In this document: positions 1-8,061 of the stretch, piece after piece
Numbering within the stretch: the stretch's first letter is position 1
Layout of the letters: each line of letters begins with the position of its first letter
Assembly (NCBI GenBank): GCA_028871595.1
Contig: JAGWMT010000049.1
Coordinates: 1-15,880, forward strand
Direction: 5' to 3'
Origin: Elusimicrobiota bacterium
Lineage (GTDB): Bacteria > Elusimicrobiota > Elusimicrobia > UBA1565 > UBA9628
Length of the DNA: 15,880 bases
Notes under the pieces: generated by a model
Seen by the model: the letters and a program-made list of their open reading frames with translations, nothing else
Told to the model about the DNA's origin: nothing
Databases searched by the model: none
Program-made: the position numbers and the translations under genes

Positions 1-222
1 AGACAGCTCCGTGATCACCGACACCTGTCCGATGCTTCCGTCCAGCTCCGAGCCGCCGCCGGTGGTGGCGCGCACCGTGCCGGCCGCGCCGGTGGGCAGG
101 TCGTCCACGATCACGCTGGTGCTGGAGGTCTTCGGGCCCGCCGCCCAGGCGCGCGGGGCCCCCAGCGCGCCCGCGAGGGCGGCCGCGACGAGCAGTGACT
201 TCGACTTTATTCGTGCCGACAT
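1..222 (-). CDS. Secreted protein, N-terminal 74 residues only (runs off the window)
   Basis: This open frame has no stop within the window, so only 74 codons are visible. The start is the ATG at 222, 28 nt past the stop of the giant upstream gene, which makes it likely to be the fourth gene of that operon. Residues 1 to about 27 form a clear signal peptide: Arg/Lys near the start, a hydrophobic Leu/Ala core, then Ala-Trp-Ala-Ala. The mature part reaches a 'ELDGSIGQV' stretch that recalls 'NDSIGQM' in the secreted protein at 13467-14513, so the two may share a family. That protein ends in a FlgD/type IX-like tail; whether this one does cannot be seen. No strong ribosome site lies just before the ATG; a GTGAGG lies too far upstream. 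The start and the secreted nature are fairly sure, the function is unknown. Confidence 0.65.
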   Translation of the reverse strand, partial: MSARIKSKSLLVAAALAGALGAPRAWAAGPKTSSTSVIVDDLPTGAAGTVRATTGGGSELDGSIGQVSVITELS

Positions 223-250
223 GAGCGCGTCGCCGTCAATTACCTCACCG

Positions 251-3200
251 TCATTCGATGACCAAGTACGAATATGTATACACCCCCGCCGTCGCGGGAA
301 CGCCGGAGAAAGTGATGCTGAAGGATGTGGAATTCGGCGGCGCGGATCCGGAAGCGAAAGGATTCAACGCCTGCGACGCCGCGTCCACGGGGGTGATCAG
401 CACGTGCAGGGGGCTGCCCGCGGGATTCGAGTAGGCCTTGGCGAAAACGATGGTGGCGAAGCAATTCGAGCCGCCGGCGCCGCCGGTCCCGGCGGTGATC
501 ACCACCTGACCCGCCATGTCCGTCGAATTCGGCGTAAAGCTCACCGAGCCGGCGCTCAGTGTGCCGCACGCGGGAAAGCTCCCCGTCGGGTTGAAGCCGG
601 TCCTCTGCTGGGTCTTCAAGTGCGGGTAGGAATTCTGGTCGCCGATCTGCACGCTGCCCGCGGCGGCCGCTGGATCGAAGCCGGGCAGGAGAAGGACCGA
701 GCCGGGGGCGCCCCCGCCGACGGAAGAACCCGCGCGAAGCACCACGACGCCGCCGTTCGACGGTCCCGTGCCGCCTCCGGAACCGGCCAGGAACAGGAGG
801 GGGCCGCCGGCACCGCCAGCCAAGTTCGTCCCGCCCGAGCCGGAGCGTACGGTCAATGTGCCGCCGGCCAGGCTGGTGGAACCCTGGTCCTCGACCCCGA
901 AGGTCGCCGACGACAAGCCGAAAGAGAAGTTCAAGCCCGGAGACGAGATCCCCAACCCGGCATATCCCGCGGGGCTGATCGCGAATTTTGATATGCCGTT
1001 GCTCTCCACGTTCAGCAGGCGGCGAAAAGCGAACGCCGCGGCGCCGTTGTGGGCGTTCAGGATGAAAGAATCGCCGTTGGTCGGATCGTTCGCCAGCCCA
1101 TCGTAGTCCAGACTGAAGCCCGGCAGTCCCGTCGCCGCCGCCGCCACGGTCGGGGAAAAAATGCCGTTGGTCGGCGTTCCATTCATAATCTTGAGAAATT
1201 CGCCGGGCGAGTCGCCCACTCCGAATCGCGCGACCTCCTCGCCGATACCAGGCTGAGGCGCGGCCGTCACCGTGAGGAAGCCGCTCGGCGACGTCGTGCC
1301 GATGCCGACGAAGCCGTTGGAGCCGACGTACATCATCGTCGATATCGCGTTCGAGAAAACGAACGACGACGAGATCACGTCGAACCCGCCTTGGGCGCGG
1401 ACCAGGAACTGGTCCTGGATGTAGTTGTTAAGAGTGAGTCCCAGACCGCCGTTTGAATCGGCCCAGACGAAGGACCCTTGACCGTAAACCTTTGCGTAGG
1501 CTCCGGCGGCGAACGTGTAGTTGGCGGAAGCAAAATTGTTGTAGCCGCCGGGCACGGTCGAAAATGTCCCGTTGGCGCCGTTGCTGAACCCTCCACCGAT
1601 GGACGCTTCGTCGCCGGTGTTGCTGATCGAGTTATTCTGCCCGCCCGCGATGACCGCGTAGGTTCGTCCGGTGATGGTGTTGCCCTTGCCCCCGCTGATG
1701 ACGTCGTGATCGTTCGTCAAACCCGTGATGGAGTTCGTTTCGCCGCCGGCGATAACCCCGTGGCTGACCCCGGCCAGAATGAAGTTGCCGGCGCCGCCGC
1801 CGACCCAGGAAAACGGCTGGGCTGCCTCGTTGTCCAGCCCGAAGGCCGCGCTGTAGCCTCCGATATTCGCCGGATCCCAGGACGGGCCCGTGACGCCTCC
1901 GGCGCGAATGGCCGCCGAGGATGGGACCCACATGAAGCGCGTTCCAGCCCCGCTGTACACCGCTCCACCGCTCGTTCCCGTGGAAATCAGGGGCCCGTTA
2001 ACCGTCAGGGTCGAGTTCGCGATCGTCAGGCTCCCGCTCATCGCGTCGCCGGTCTTGAGCACGCGGGTGGCATCGGGCGGGCCATTGACTAAGTGGGAGG
2101 CGTCGCCGAAAAACGCAGACGCCGTGATGGAAGAACCGCTCGTGACGACGCCCCCGGGGCCGCTGAGCAGGAGCGCCGCGCCGCTCGCCAGGTACAACGA
2201 CCCCATCGCTGTGAACGACGATTTCGTCGGCGCGAACCCGAACTCGGCGTTGCCGTTCACGTCCAGAGGCGCGCCGGGAGCGGTCGTCCCGACCCCCACG
2301 TTCCCGACGGCGTCGATGAACACCCGCGTCGCGCCGTTCGTGCCGAGAGACAGCGGGCTCAGGCTCGTGGTTCCCATGTGGAACGCGTTGAGTCCCGACG
2401 TCGGATCCGCGCTCGTCATTTCGGCGGCCAAGCCTTTTCCGTTGTCCCGAAGGTAGACGAACGGATTCACCATATCGGAGCCGGCCGTATCGACGCGGAA
2501 ACCGTAGCCGGCCGACGTGCTCACGTGGAGCGCGGCACCGGGTGAGGCGATGCCCACGCCCACGGCACCCCCCTTCACCACGAACGCGGATCCCCCGACG
2601 GAAAGATTCGCCGCGGTCACCGTGATCGACGAGGTTCCAAGCATGGTCAGCGGCCCCGTCATCGCGTCGCCCGTCTTCGCGACGGCGCCAGGCGCGATCG
2701 CGCCGGTCAGGTGCGAGCCGTCGCCGAAGAAAGCGCTCGCGGTGATCGAACTCTGACCGACGATCACGCCGTTCGCGCCGGACACGGTGATGCTCGATCC
2801 GCTTGCCATGGCCAAGCCGGTCTGATTGACGTAAACGAACGTCGAGAAGCCGTTCGTGAAGTAATACGTGGAGGATTGGATGTCGAACCCGCCCAGCGCG
2901 CGGACCAGGAAACTGTCGGCCACGTTGTTCGTCAACGGAGCCCCGAGCCCTCCCGCCGAGTCCGCCCACACGAAACTGCCCTGCGCCGGCGCCTGCGCGT
3001 CGAAGCCGGCCGCGAATGAGAAATTGCCTCCGGCGGCGTTTCCCGTGCCACCCGGAACCGTCGAGTAACTGCCGCCGGCGCTGTTTCCTAGCCCGCCTCC
3101 GATGGCGCCCGCGAAACCCGTCGCCCCGTTGTTGTCGCCGCCCGCGATGGTCGCGTAAGAGCCCGAGCCCGTGATCGTGTTCCCCGCCCCCCCTCCGATC

Positions 3201-5368
3201 GTCGACGAGAGCATGCCCGCCGTGTTGTCTAGGCCCATGGCCACGGACTGAGCCCCGATATTGGCCGCGTCCCATTGCGGACCGCTGACCTTTCCGGCCC
3301 GAAACGCCGCCGAGGACGGTATCCACATGAAGCGCGTTCCCGCGCCAGCGAACGACAGCCCGCCGCTTGCTCCCGTTGAGATGATCGGTCCGTTGACGGT
3401 CAACGTCGAGTTGTCGATCGCCAGATCGCCGCTCATCGTGTCGCCCGAACGTTGCACGACGCCCGCGCCCGACAGGCCGGTCAGATGCGAACCGTCTCCA
3501 AAGAACGCCGACGCCGTCACCGAACTTTGAGAGATGATGATCCCGCCCGCTCCGGAAAAAGTGACGCTGGAGCCGGCGGCGAAAATGATTCCCCCAGTCG
3601 TGAACGTGGACTTCGCCGCGCCGGCGCCGAACTGGGCCGCACCATTGACGTCCAAAAGCGCGCCGGGAGACGCCGTGCCCACGCCCACCGCGCCCGCGCG
3701 AGTCACCGTCAGCCGATTGGCGCCGGCGTCGTTCAAATTCAGCAGCGTCTTGGCTCCTGTTCCGCCCGCCCCGGCCACATTGACGTAAATCGCGTCCCAC
3801 CCCGCCGCGCCGGAAGTGGCGTCGGACAGGTTCAGATTCAGTCCGGTCACCTGAGAGGTGTTGACGGTCGAGTGATTGAACGTGGCGTTAACTCGAATAC
3901 CGTCGGAGCCGCCTTCAAAGCTCCCCGCCTTATTGGCGATGAGCGACGCGTATGCGATGTTGTTCGACGTCGCCGTGATTCCGATGGACTGGCCGGTCAC
4001 ATGGAGTCCATCTCCGCCGCTCCCGGCGCCGCCTGCCACGTCCAAGGCCGCTCCGGGGTTGGAGACGCCGATTCCCACTCCGCCATTGCTTTGGACCACG
4101 AAGGTCGACGTCCCGATCTGGAACGTCGTGCCGGCATTGCCGTCGATCAAGAGCGTTCCGGAACTCACATGCAGCTTCGAGGCCGGCGCGCTCGTTCCCA
4201 CGCCGACATTGCCGGCGGCCGTGAGCAGGAGGCGCGACGCCCCGTTCTGCTGGACGTCGAGGAGATTACTGGTATTCAATGAGCCGGGATTGATGACGAA
4301 GAATTCGCCGGGACCGCTGCCCGTGGTCACGCCGCCTCCGAAATTCACCGCGTTAGCCGCGATGAAGTTGACGGCAGGCGCGTAGGTCAGGCTCTTGCTG
4401 TTGTTGATGCCGAACGTCGTATCGGCGCCGTTCGAGATGAGCAGGGGCGCCTCGCTCGGGTAGCTGAACGCGATCTGCAGGTTCGTCGCGGGAGCCGCCG
4501 TCCCGATTCCCACGCGACCTCCGGCCACGGCCAGCGTCGATGCGCCGACGGAGAACGCCGTCCCCGTCACCGTCAAGGTCGAGCCCGAGAGCGTCAAAGG
4601 ACCGCTCATGAAGTCCCCGGTCTTCAGCACCGCGCCGGTCGCCGTGACGCCCGTCAGGTGCGAGCCGTCGCCGAAGAACGCCGAGGCCGTCACCGACGCC
4701 GCGGTGACGATGTTGCCGTTGGCGCCGGTCAAGGTCAAGGTGGAGGCCACGATGTTCAGATTGCCGGTCATGGTGTCGCCCGTTTTGAAAACCTTGGTGA
4801 TGTCGGTGCTGGATGGAAGGCCCGTGAGTCCCGAGCCGTCGCCGATGAAGGCCTTCGCCTTCACCACGCCGTTGGGCGTGCTGATGCCGGAACTCAGAAC
4901 CATGCTGAAGCCGGCCGCGTCCTGCGCGCCGAACGAGACGGGCGTGGAGATCGAGACGTAGCTCGACCCCGGATTGGCGATCAGGGACGAAGCGCTGGAG
5001 GAATACACGGCATAGGCGTTCGCGGTCAGCATCTCGCGCGGGCTGAAGGTCGCGCCGTTCACGCGCAGCTCGACGAAGGCGGCTCCGGATTCGAGAACGA
5101 TGGACGAAGGCACCGTGAACGTGGTCCGAAAAACGCCGTTGACGACCGACACTCCCTGCGCGCCCGACGAATAGCACGATCCCAGCGTGAGCGCGTCGCA
5201 GACCTGAACGTCCACGGTGCGAAAGCCCGTCACCGGCAGACCGGATTCCTTGAGGCGGCCCTGATACGTGAGGACCGGCGGGGCGGACGCGCGCACGGAC
5301 GCGGCGGTCCCCAGAAGCAGGAAAATGGCCCAGGCGAGCGGGCCTAGGAAGCGTTTTTTCACTTTCAT
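251..5368 (-). CDS. Giant modular secreted surface protein (1705 aa), fibre/adhesin-like
   Basis: The start is the ATG at 5368, not the in-frame GTG at 5380, because GGGAGA (5373-5378) sits correctly ahead of the ATG. Residues 1 to about 28 are a signal peptide. Residues about 30-122 are the YQGRL domain (key pieces LTYQGRLKESG, VFRTTF, FSPRE, ANAYAV; Cys57 and Cys65). Then come repeated blocks: 'ASAFFGDGSHLTG' followed by KTGD.M.G.L, several 'VGIGTxxP' motifs, and two stretches of 'GGGxxNxI...AGG' repeats ending in FVWADS that resemble the YadA/Hep_Hag head beta-roll. The C-terminus (Cys-Gly...DMAGQVVIT...FSITFS...YSYLVIE) is weakly similar to the end of the neighbouring 289-aa protein. No S74 chaperone domain or FlgD/type IX-like tail is visible. 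It is probably a long cell-surface fibre; ligand and oligomeric state are unknown. It lies in the operon headed by the PorV-like gene. Confidence 0.88.
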   Translation of the reverse strand: MKVKKRFLGPLAWAIFLLLGTAASVRASAPPVLTYQGRLKESGLPVTGFRTVDVQVCDALTLGSCYSSGAQGVSVVNGVFRTTFTVPSSIVLESGAAFVELRVNGATFSPREMLTANAYAVYSSSASSLIANPGSSYVSISTPVSFGAQDAAGFSMVLSSGISTPNGVVKAKAFIGDGSGLTGLPSSTDITKVFKTGDTMTGNLNIVASTLTLTGANGNIVTAASVTASAFFGDGSHLTGVTATGAVLKTGDFMSGPLTLSGSTLTVTGTAFSVGASTLAVAGGRVGIGTAAPATNLQIAFSYPSEAPLLISNGADTTFGINNSKSLTYAPAVNFIAANAVNFGGGVTTGSGPGEFFVINPGSLNTSNLLDVQQNGASRLLLTAAGNVGVGTSAPASKLHVSSGTLLIDGNAGTTFQIGTSTFVVQSNGGVGIGVSNPGAALDVAGGAGSGGDGLHVTGQSIGITATSNNIAYASLIANKAGSFEGGSDGIRVNATFNHSTVNTSQVTGLNLNLSDATSGAAGWDAIYVNVAGAGGTGAKTLLNLNDAGANRLTVTRAGAVGVGTASPGALLDVNGAAQFGAGAAKSTFTTGGIIFAAGSSVTFSGAGGIIISQSSVTASAFFGDGSHLTGLSGAGVVQRSGDTMSGDLAIDNSTLTVNGPIISTGASGGLSFAGAGTRFMWIPSSAAFRAGKVSGPQWDAANIGAQSVAMGLDNTAGMLSSTIGGGAGNTITGSGSYATIAGGDNNGATGFAGAIGGGLGNSAGGSYSTVPGGTGNAAGGNFSFAAGFDAQAPAQGSFVWADSAGGLGAPLTNNVADSFLVRALGGFDIQSSTYYFTNGFSTFVYVNQTGLAMASGSSITVSGANGVIVGQSSITASAFFGDGSHLTGAIAPGAVAKTGDAMTGPLTMLGTSSITVTAANLSVGGSAFVVKGGAVGVGIASPGAALHVSTSAGYGFRVDTAGSDMVNPFVYLRDNGKGLAAEMTSADPTSGLNAFHMGTTSLSPLSLGTNGATRVFIDAVGNVGVGTTAPGAPLDVNGNAEFGFAPTKSSFTAMGSLYLASGAALLLSGPGGVVTSGSSITASAFFGDASHLVNGPPDATRVLKTGDAMSGSLTIANSTLTVNGPLISTGTSGGAVYSGAGTRFMWVPSSAAIRAGGVTGPSWDPANIGGYSAAFGLDNEAAQPFSWVGGGAGNFILAGVSHGVIAGGETNSITGLTNDHDVISGGKGNTITGRTYAVIAGGQNNSISNTGDEASIGGGFSNGANGTFSTVPGGYNNFASANYTFAAGAYAKVYGQGSFVWADSNGGLGLTLNNYIQDQFLVRAQGGFDVISSSFVFSNAISTMMYVGSNGFVGIGTTSPSGFLTVTAAPQPGIGEEVARFGVGDSPGEFLKIMNGTPTNGIFSPTVAAAATGLPGFSLDYDGLANDPTNGDSFILNAHNGAAAFAFRRLLNVESNGISKFAISPAGYAGLGISSPGLNFSFGLSSATFGVEDQGSTSLAGGTLTVRSGSGGTNLAGGAGGPLLFLAGSGGGTGPSNGGVVVLRAGSSVGGGAPGSVLLLPGFDPAAAAGSVQIGDQNSYPHLKTQQRTGFNPTGSFPACGTLSAGSVSFTPNSTDMAGQVVITAGTGGAGGSNCFATIVFAKAYSNPAGSPLHVLITPVDAASQALNPFASGSAPPNSTSFSITFSGVPATAGVYTYSYLVIE

Positions 5369-5372
5369 ACTG

Positions 5373-5378
5373 TCTCCC
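5373..5378 (-). promoter_or_regulatory. Ribosome binding site of the giant gene
   Basis: On the minus strand this reads GGGAGA, four bases before the ATG at 5368. It decides in favour of that ATG over the GTG at 5380, which would place the site inside the coding region. Confidence 0.65.
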
Positions 5379-5408
5379 ACGATCCGGCGAAAAAATGGTC
5401 TTCCATGT

Positions 5409-6278
5409 CTAATAATTCAAGCAGGTGTAGTTGATGACGTTTCCCGAAACCAGAATTCCGGCCGTGTTCGTGAACGTGACGCTGAACGCGTTGACCGCCG
5501 TCACCGCGTAGGCCTCCGCGTTGCCGCTTTCGTTGGTGAAACGGCACACCGGCGAATTGGGGCTCCACGACGTCCCAAAGGCGATCAGGCACGACGCCGG
5601 CGCCCCGCTCCCGATCGTCACGCGACCCGCCGTATCGCTTCCCACAATGGACGGAGTCCCGCCGCAGGATGCGACCGAAGGCACCGCGACCCCGGCCCCC
5701 GACGCCCGGATGTGGCTGGAGCCGCTCAACGTCACCGCTCCCTTGACCTCCAAAGTCGAGCCCGGCGAAGACGTCCCGATGCCGACGCGGCCGCCGGTCA
5801 CCACGAAGGTCGTCCCGCCGACGCTGAACCCATCTCCGGCGACCGCCACGTTCGACGCGATGAAGATGGACGCGTCCCCGGGGTTCGGGATCAAGGTCGC
5901 CGCGCTGGAGGCATATACCGCGTAGGCCGACGCGGACAGCGCCTCGCGCGGACTGAACGCCGAGCCGTTCACATGGACTTCCACGAACCAGGCGCCGGAT
6001 TCCAACGCCAGTCCCGAGGGCACCGTGAACGTCGTGCGGAACAGCCCGTTGGCGACGGAGACCCCCCGGGCGCCCGTGGACGTGCACGTCCCGCCCGTGG
6101 ACGCGTCGCACATCTGGATGTCCACCGTGCGCGCGCCCGTGACCGGCAGGCCCGACTCCTTGATGCGGCCCTGGTAGGTCAGCAGGGCCGGCGCCGTCGC
6201 GCCGGCGACTCCGGCGGCCGCGATGAGAAGAACGGTCAAAGCCGCGGCGCGGCTCAAGAGGCGTGACGTCGAGTTCAT
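5409..6278 (-). CDS. Secreted YQGRL-domain protein (289 aa), small paralogue of the giant protein
   Basis: The start is the ATG at 6278, which has AAGGAG (6284-6289) five bases before it. The in-frame ATG at 6302 would put that site inside the gene. Residues 1 to about 28 are a signal peptide. Residues 30-122 align without a gap to the same residues of the 1705-aa protein encoded next; by eye about 68 of 93 are identical, including both Cys (57 and 65). One 'GGRVGIGTSSP' motif follows, then a C-terminal domain with SIVGSDTAGRVTIGSG...C...FSVTF...INYTCLNY. That pattern is typical of many phage-tail-like and surface proteins and is distantly echoed at the end of the giant protein. It therefore looks like a minimal version of its neighbour: head domain, one motif, tail domain. 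It begins 20 nt after the PorV-like gene and ends 40 nt before the giant gene, so the three are probably one transcript. Confidence 0.85.
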   Translation of the reverse strand: MNSTSRLLSRAAALTVLLIAAAGVAGATAPALLTYQGRIKESGLPVTGARTVDIQMCDASTGGTCTSTGARGVSVANGLFRTTFTVPSGLALESGAWFVEVHVNGSAFSPREALSASAYAVYASSAATLIPNPGDASIFIASNVAVAGDGFSVGGTTFVVTGGRVGIGTSSPGSTLEVKGAVTLSGSSHIRASGAGVAVPSVASCGGTPSIVGSDTAGRVTIGSGAPASCLIAFGTSWSPNSPVCRFTNESGNAEAYAVTAVNAFSVTFTNTAGILVSGNVINYTCLNY

Positions 6279-6283
6279 GACGG

Positions 6284-6289
6284 CTCCTT
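6284..6289 (-). promoter_or_regulatory. Ribosome binding site of the 289-aa protein
   Basis: On the minus strand this reads AAGGAG, five bases before the ATG at 6278. It selects that start over the upstream ATG at 6302. Confidence 0.75.
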
Positions 6290-6298
6290 GCGATCCAT

Positions 6299-7294
6299 TC
6301 AATGGGGGCCTCCGAAGCGCAGGCCCAAAGAGAGGCGGTGCGCCAGGCCCAGTTCGCCGTAAGGCATGATGGCGTAGTCCAAATTCCCAAGCTTGGTCTG
6401 CAGCCCCATTCCCAGGAACAGCCCGTAAAATTCGGAGAAGCCCGAGGCCGTGCTGCCCAGGGATTTGCCCAACACCGCGTCCTTCTGACCTCCGCTGAAG
6501 GTCCGGTAGCCGACACGCAGAGCGAACGGCCCGAAGCCCTGGTACTCGGCGCCCAGACGGATGAACGGCGCACCGTCGCGCGGGGTGTCGATCTGCAGGC
6601 TGAGCGCGTGCGGAAAGGATTTCGTCTGGCCGTAGGTCACGCCGGCGCGGAGCACCAGCGGCAGGGGAAAAGCCTGGTCGACGAAGCGGACCTTGGTCCC
6701 CAGGTTCGCCAAGTCCGCGCCGACGGACACGGGATAGTTCTCGAAGCGGTGCAGGGCGCCCAGGTCCACGGCGTACGCGTCGGCCGAAGCGTTGCCGATC
6801 GTCTCATGGATGTACTTGAGCGTGGCGCCCAAGCCCACCGGTCCCACCGTGCGGCCGTAACTGGCGCCGACGGCCAGGTCCGACGCGCCGAAGTTCGAAG
6901 GGGCGTCCGTTTCCAGGGTGCGGCCTTCGATCCCCCCGATGCGCAGGCTGGTGACGCTCAACCCCCACGGCCGTCGGACCAGGCCCAGTTGGTCCAATGA
7001 AATCCCCTGGACGTACAATGTGTGCGTGAAGAGCATCTCATAAGGCCCGGGCGCGGAGCGCATCGCGGGCTGGTGGAGCGACAGTCCCGCGGGATTGTAA
7101 TGGACGGCGGACACGTCGTCGGCCATGGCCACGTAGGCTTCGCCGAAGCCGATGGGGCGCGCTCCGAAGCCCAGGTCCAGGAAGGTGGCCGCCGAAGTCC
7201 CCGGGCCGGCGGCGGCCGACGGCAACGCCGGAAATAACGCCGGGAAAAAAAGCAAAAAAAAGGCCGCGCGGCGGCTGTTTTCAATTTGCTTCAT
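6299..7294 (-). CDS. PorV/PorQ-family outer-membrane beta-barrel protein (331 aa)
   Basis: The start chosen is the ATG at 7294 (MKQIENSRR); codons further upstream run into the AT-rich control region. Residues 1 to about 29 are a signal peptide. Residues 33-71 carry the family signature: GTSAATFLDLGFGARP, GEAYVAMADD and HYNPAGL. The rest is alternating Gly/aromatic beta-strand sequence that ends with LSLGLRFGG, as expected for a barrel. PorV is known from Bacteroidota as an outer-membrane shuttle of the type IX secretion system, but the wider family is common outside that phylum and its role there is largely untested. It heads the operon that encodes the two YQGRL proteins, so a part in exporting or anchoring them is likely by context. 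A second family member lies at 14510-15460. The start lacks an obvious ribosome site. Confidence 0.85.
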   Translation of the reverse strand: MKQIENSRRAAFFLLFFPALFPALPSAAAGPGTSAATFLDLGFGARPIGFGEAYVAMADDVSAVHYNPAGLSLHQPAMRSAPGPYEMLFTHTLYVQGISLDQLGLVRRPWGLSVTSLRIGGIEGRTLETDAPSNFGASDLAVGASYGRTVGPVGLGATLKYIHETIGNASADAYAVDLGALHRFENYPVSVGADLANLGTKVRFVDQAFPLPLVLRAGVTYGQTKSFPHALSLQIDTPRDGAPFIRLGAEYQGFGPFALRVGYRTFSGGQKDAVLGKSLGSTASGFSEFYGLFLGMGLQTKLGNLDYAIMPYGELGLAHRLSLGLRFGGPH

Positions 7295-7334
7295 TGGGCG
7301 GAGAGCGGAGATCGAGAATACATTATTTGGCTTT

Positions 7335-7352
7335 CGGAAAATTCGTTTTCCG
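7335..7352. repeat. Perfect 7-bp inverted repeat with TTCG loop
   Basis: CGGAAAA, loop TTCG, TTTTCCG. It starts about 40 bp before the PorV-like ATG, so it would lie in the leader of the minus-strand transcript or act as a protein-binding palindrome. It is not a terminator for any gene seen here. Confidence 0.6.
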
Positions 7353-7358
7353 CTTTTT

Positions 7359-7368
7359 CCTATATAGG
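7359..7368. repeat. 10-bp palindrome CCTATATAGG
   Basis: A perfect palindrome in the centre of the divergent region. Its TATATA core could be a -10 element in either direction, or an operator. Confidence 0.4.
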
Positions 7369-7382
7369 GTATTATGGGGTTG

Positions 7383-7413
7383 CGGTTTGACGATTTTGTT
7401 ACGTCGGTTTGAC
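7383..7413 (+). promoter_or_regulatory. Direct repeat CGGTTTGAC x2, 22-bp period: candidate operator
   Basis: CGGTTTGAC occurs at 7383-7391 and again at 7405-7413, start to start 22 bp, two turns of the helix. It lies just before the ribosome site of the lipoprotein/kinase operon. OmpR-type regulators often bind direct repeats on one face of the helix, and such a regulator is encoded at 9355-10077. The link is inferred. Confidence 0.4.
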
Positions 7414-7422
7414 TGAGGAAAT

Positions 7423-8061
7423 ATGAAGAAAATTCTTTTCGCGCCCCTGCTCTTGGGACTCGCCCTGGCGGGCTGTTCCTCCGCGCCCCCGCGGCAGGCG
7501 GCCCCCACGGTCGCTGAATTCCCGGTCCCGGACGTGGAGCCCGCGTCCGCCACATTGGCGGATCTTCTCAAGCAGATCGAAACCGCCTATCGCCGCGGCA
7601 ATTACGCCCTGGGCCTGTCCTTGGTCAAGAAGGCCTTCGAACTCAAGCAGAACGACGTATCGGCCATGGACCGGATCGGTTCGATCTACTACGTGCTGGG
7701 ACGCTACGGCGAGGCGATCACCGTCTGGACCCGCGCGCTTCCCTACGAGCACGATCCCGCGCGGCGCCGGGAGCTGGAGAATTCCATCATGGTGACGCGG
7801 CGCGGCCTGGGCCTGGACGAACCGGCCTTCGCGGTTTCGGCCGCCTCGGCGACCGCGGCGGCCGTCGTCACGCCGCCGGCGTCCAAGGAACTCTCCCCCG
7901 AAACGAAGGCCAAGGTCGAAGCGCTGTATAAGCTCGGCGTCAAATATTACGCCTCCGGCCAATATCTGCAGGCGACCACCACCTTCCGGAGCGTCCTGGC
8001 CCTGGACCCCGGAAATCCGGACGCGACCAAGGCCCTGAAGCGCCTGAAGCTGGACCAGTGA
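7423..8061 (+). CDS. TPR-repeat lipoprotein (212 aa)
   Basis: The start ATG has GAGGAA (7415-7420) before it. The N-terminus is a lipoprotein signal: two Lys, a Leu-rich core and the lipobox LALAGC with the acylated Cys at residue 18. Two blocks of tetratricopeptide-like helices follow: residues about 46-115 (RRGNYALGLSLVKKAFEL, YYVLGRYGEAITVWTRAL) and about 168-208 (LGVKYYASGQYLQATTTFR, LALDPGNPDATKAL). They are joined by an Ala/Pro-rich linker. TPRs bind other proteins, so this is likely a membrane-anchored scaffold or accessory factor outside the inner membrane. Its stop overlaps the GTG start of the kinase gene by GTGA, so the two are translated together. It may modulate the sensor domain of that kinase; this is inference from coupling. 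Confidence 0.85.
   Translation: MKKILFAPLLLGLALAGCSSAPPRQAAPTVAEFPVPDVEPASATLADLLKQIETAYRRGNYALGLSLVKKAFELKQNDVSAMDRIGSIYYVLGRYGEAITVWTRALPYEHDPARRRELENSIMVTRRGLGLDEPAFAVSAASATAAAVVTPPASKELSPETKAKVEALYKLGVKYYASGQYLQATTTFRSVLALDPGNPDATKALKRLKLDQ

Larger units (their letters stand above)
7295..7422. promoter_or_regulatory. Divergent control region between the PorV-like gene and the TPR lipoprotein gene
   Basis: This AT-rich stretch stands out from the GC-rich surroundings and separates two diverging genes, so promoters in both directions must lie here. TATATA (7361-7366) and TATTAT (7370-7375) could serve as -10 boxes, but I see no convincing -35 partner at 16-18 bp for either. The region also holds a perfect hairpin, a 10-bp palindrome and a direct repeat, listed separately. 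Confidence 0.6.

Noticed and set aside
1450..3200. Phage tail or prophage region, suggested by fibre-like repeats
   Set aside because: No phage structural, packaging or lysis genes are present; the proteins have signal peptides and stand with PorV-like genes, so they are cell-surface proteins.
1998..3800. A 600-codon minus-strand frame inside the giant gene
   Set aside because: It is a frame shifted from the repeat-bearing coding frame and gives Arg-rich sequence without domains.
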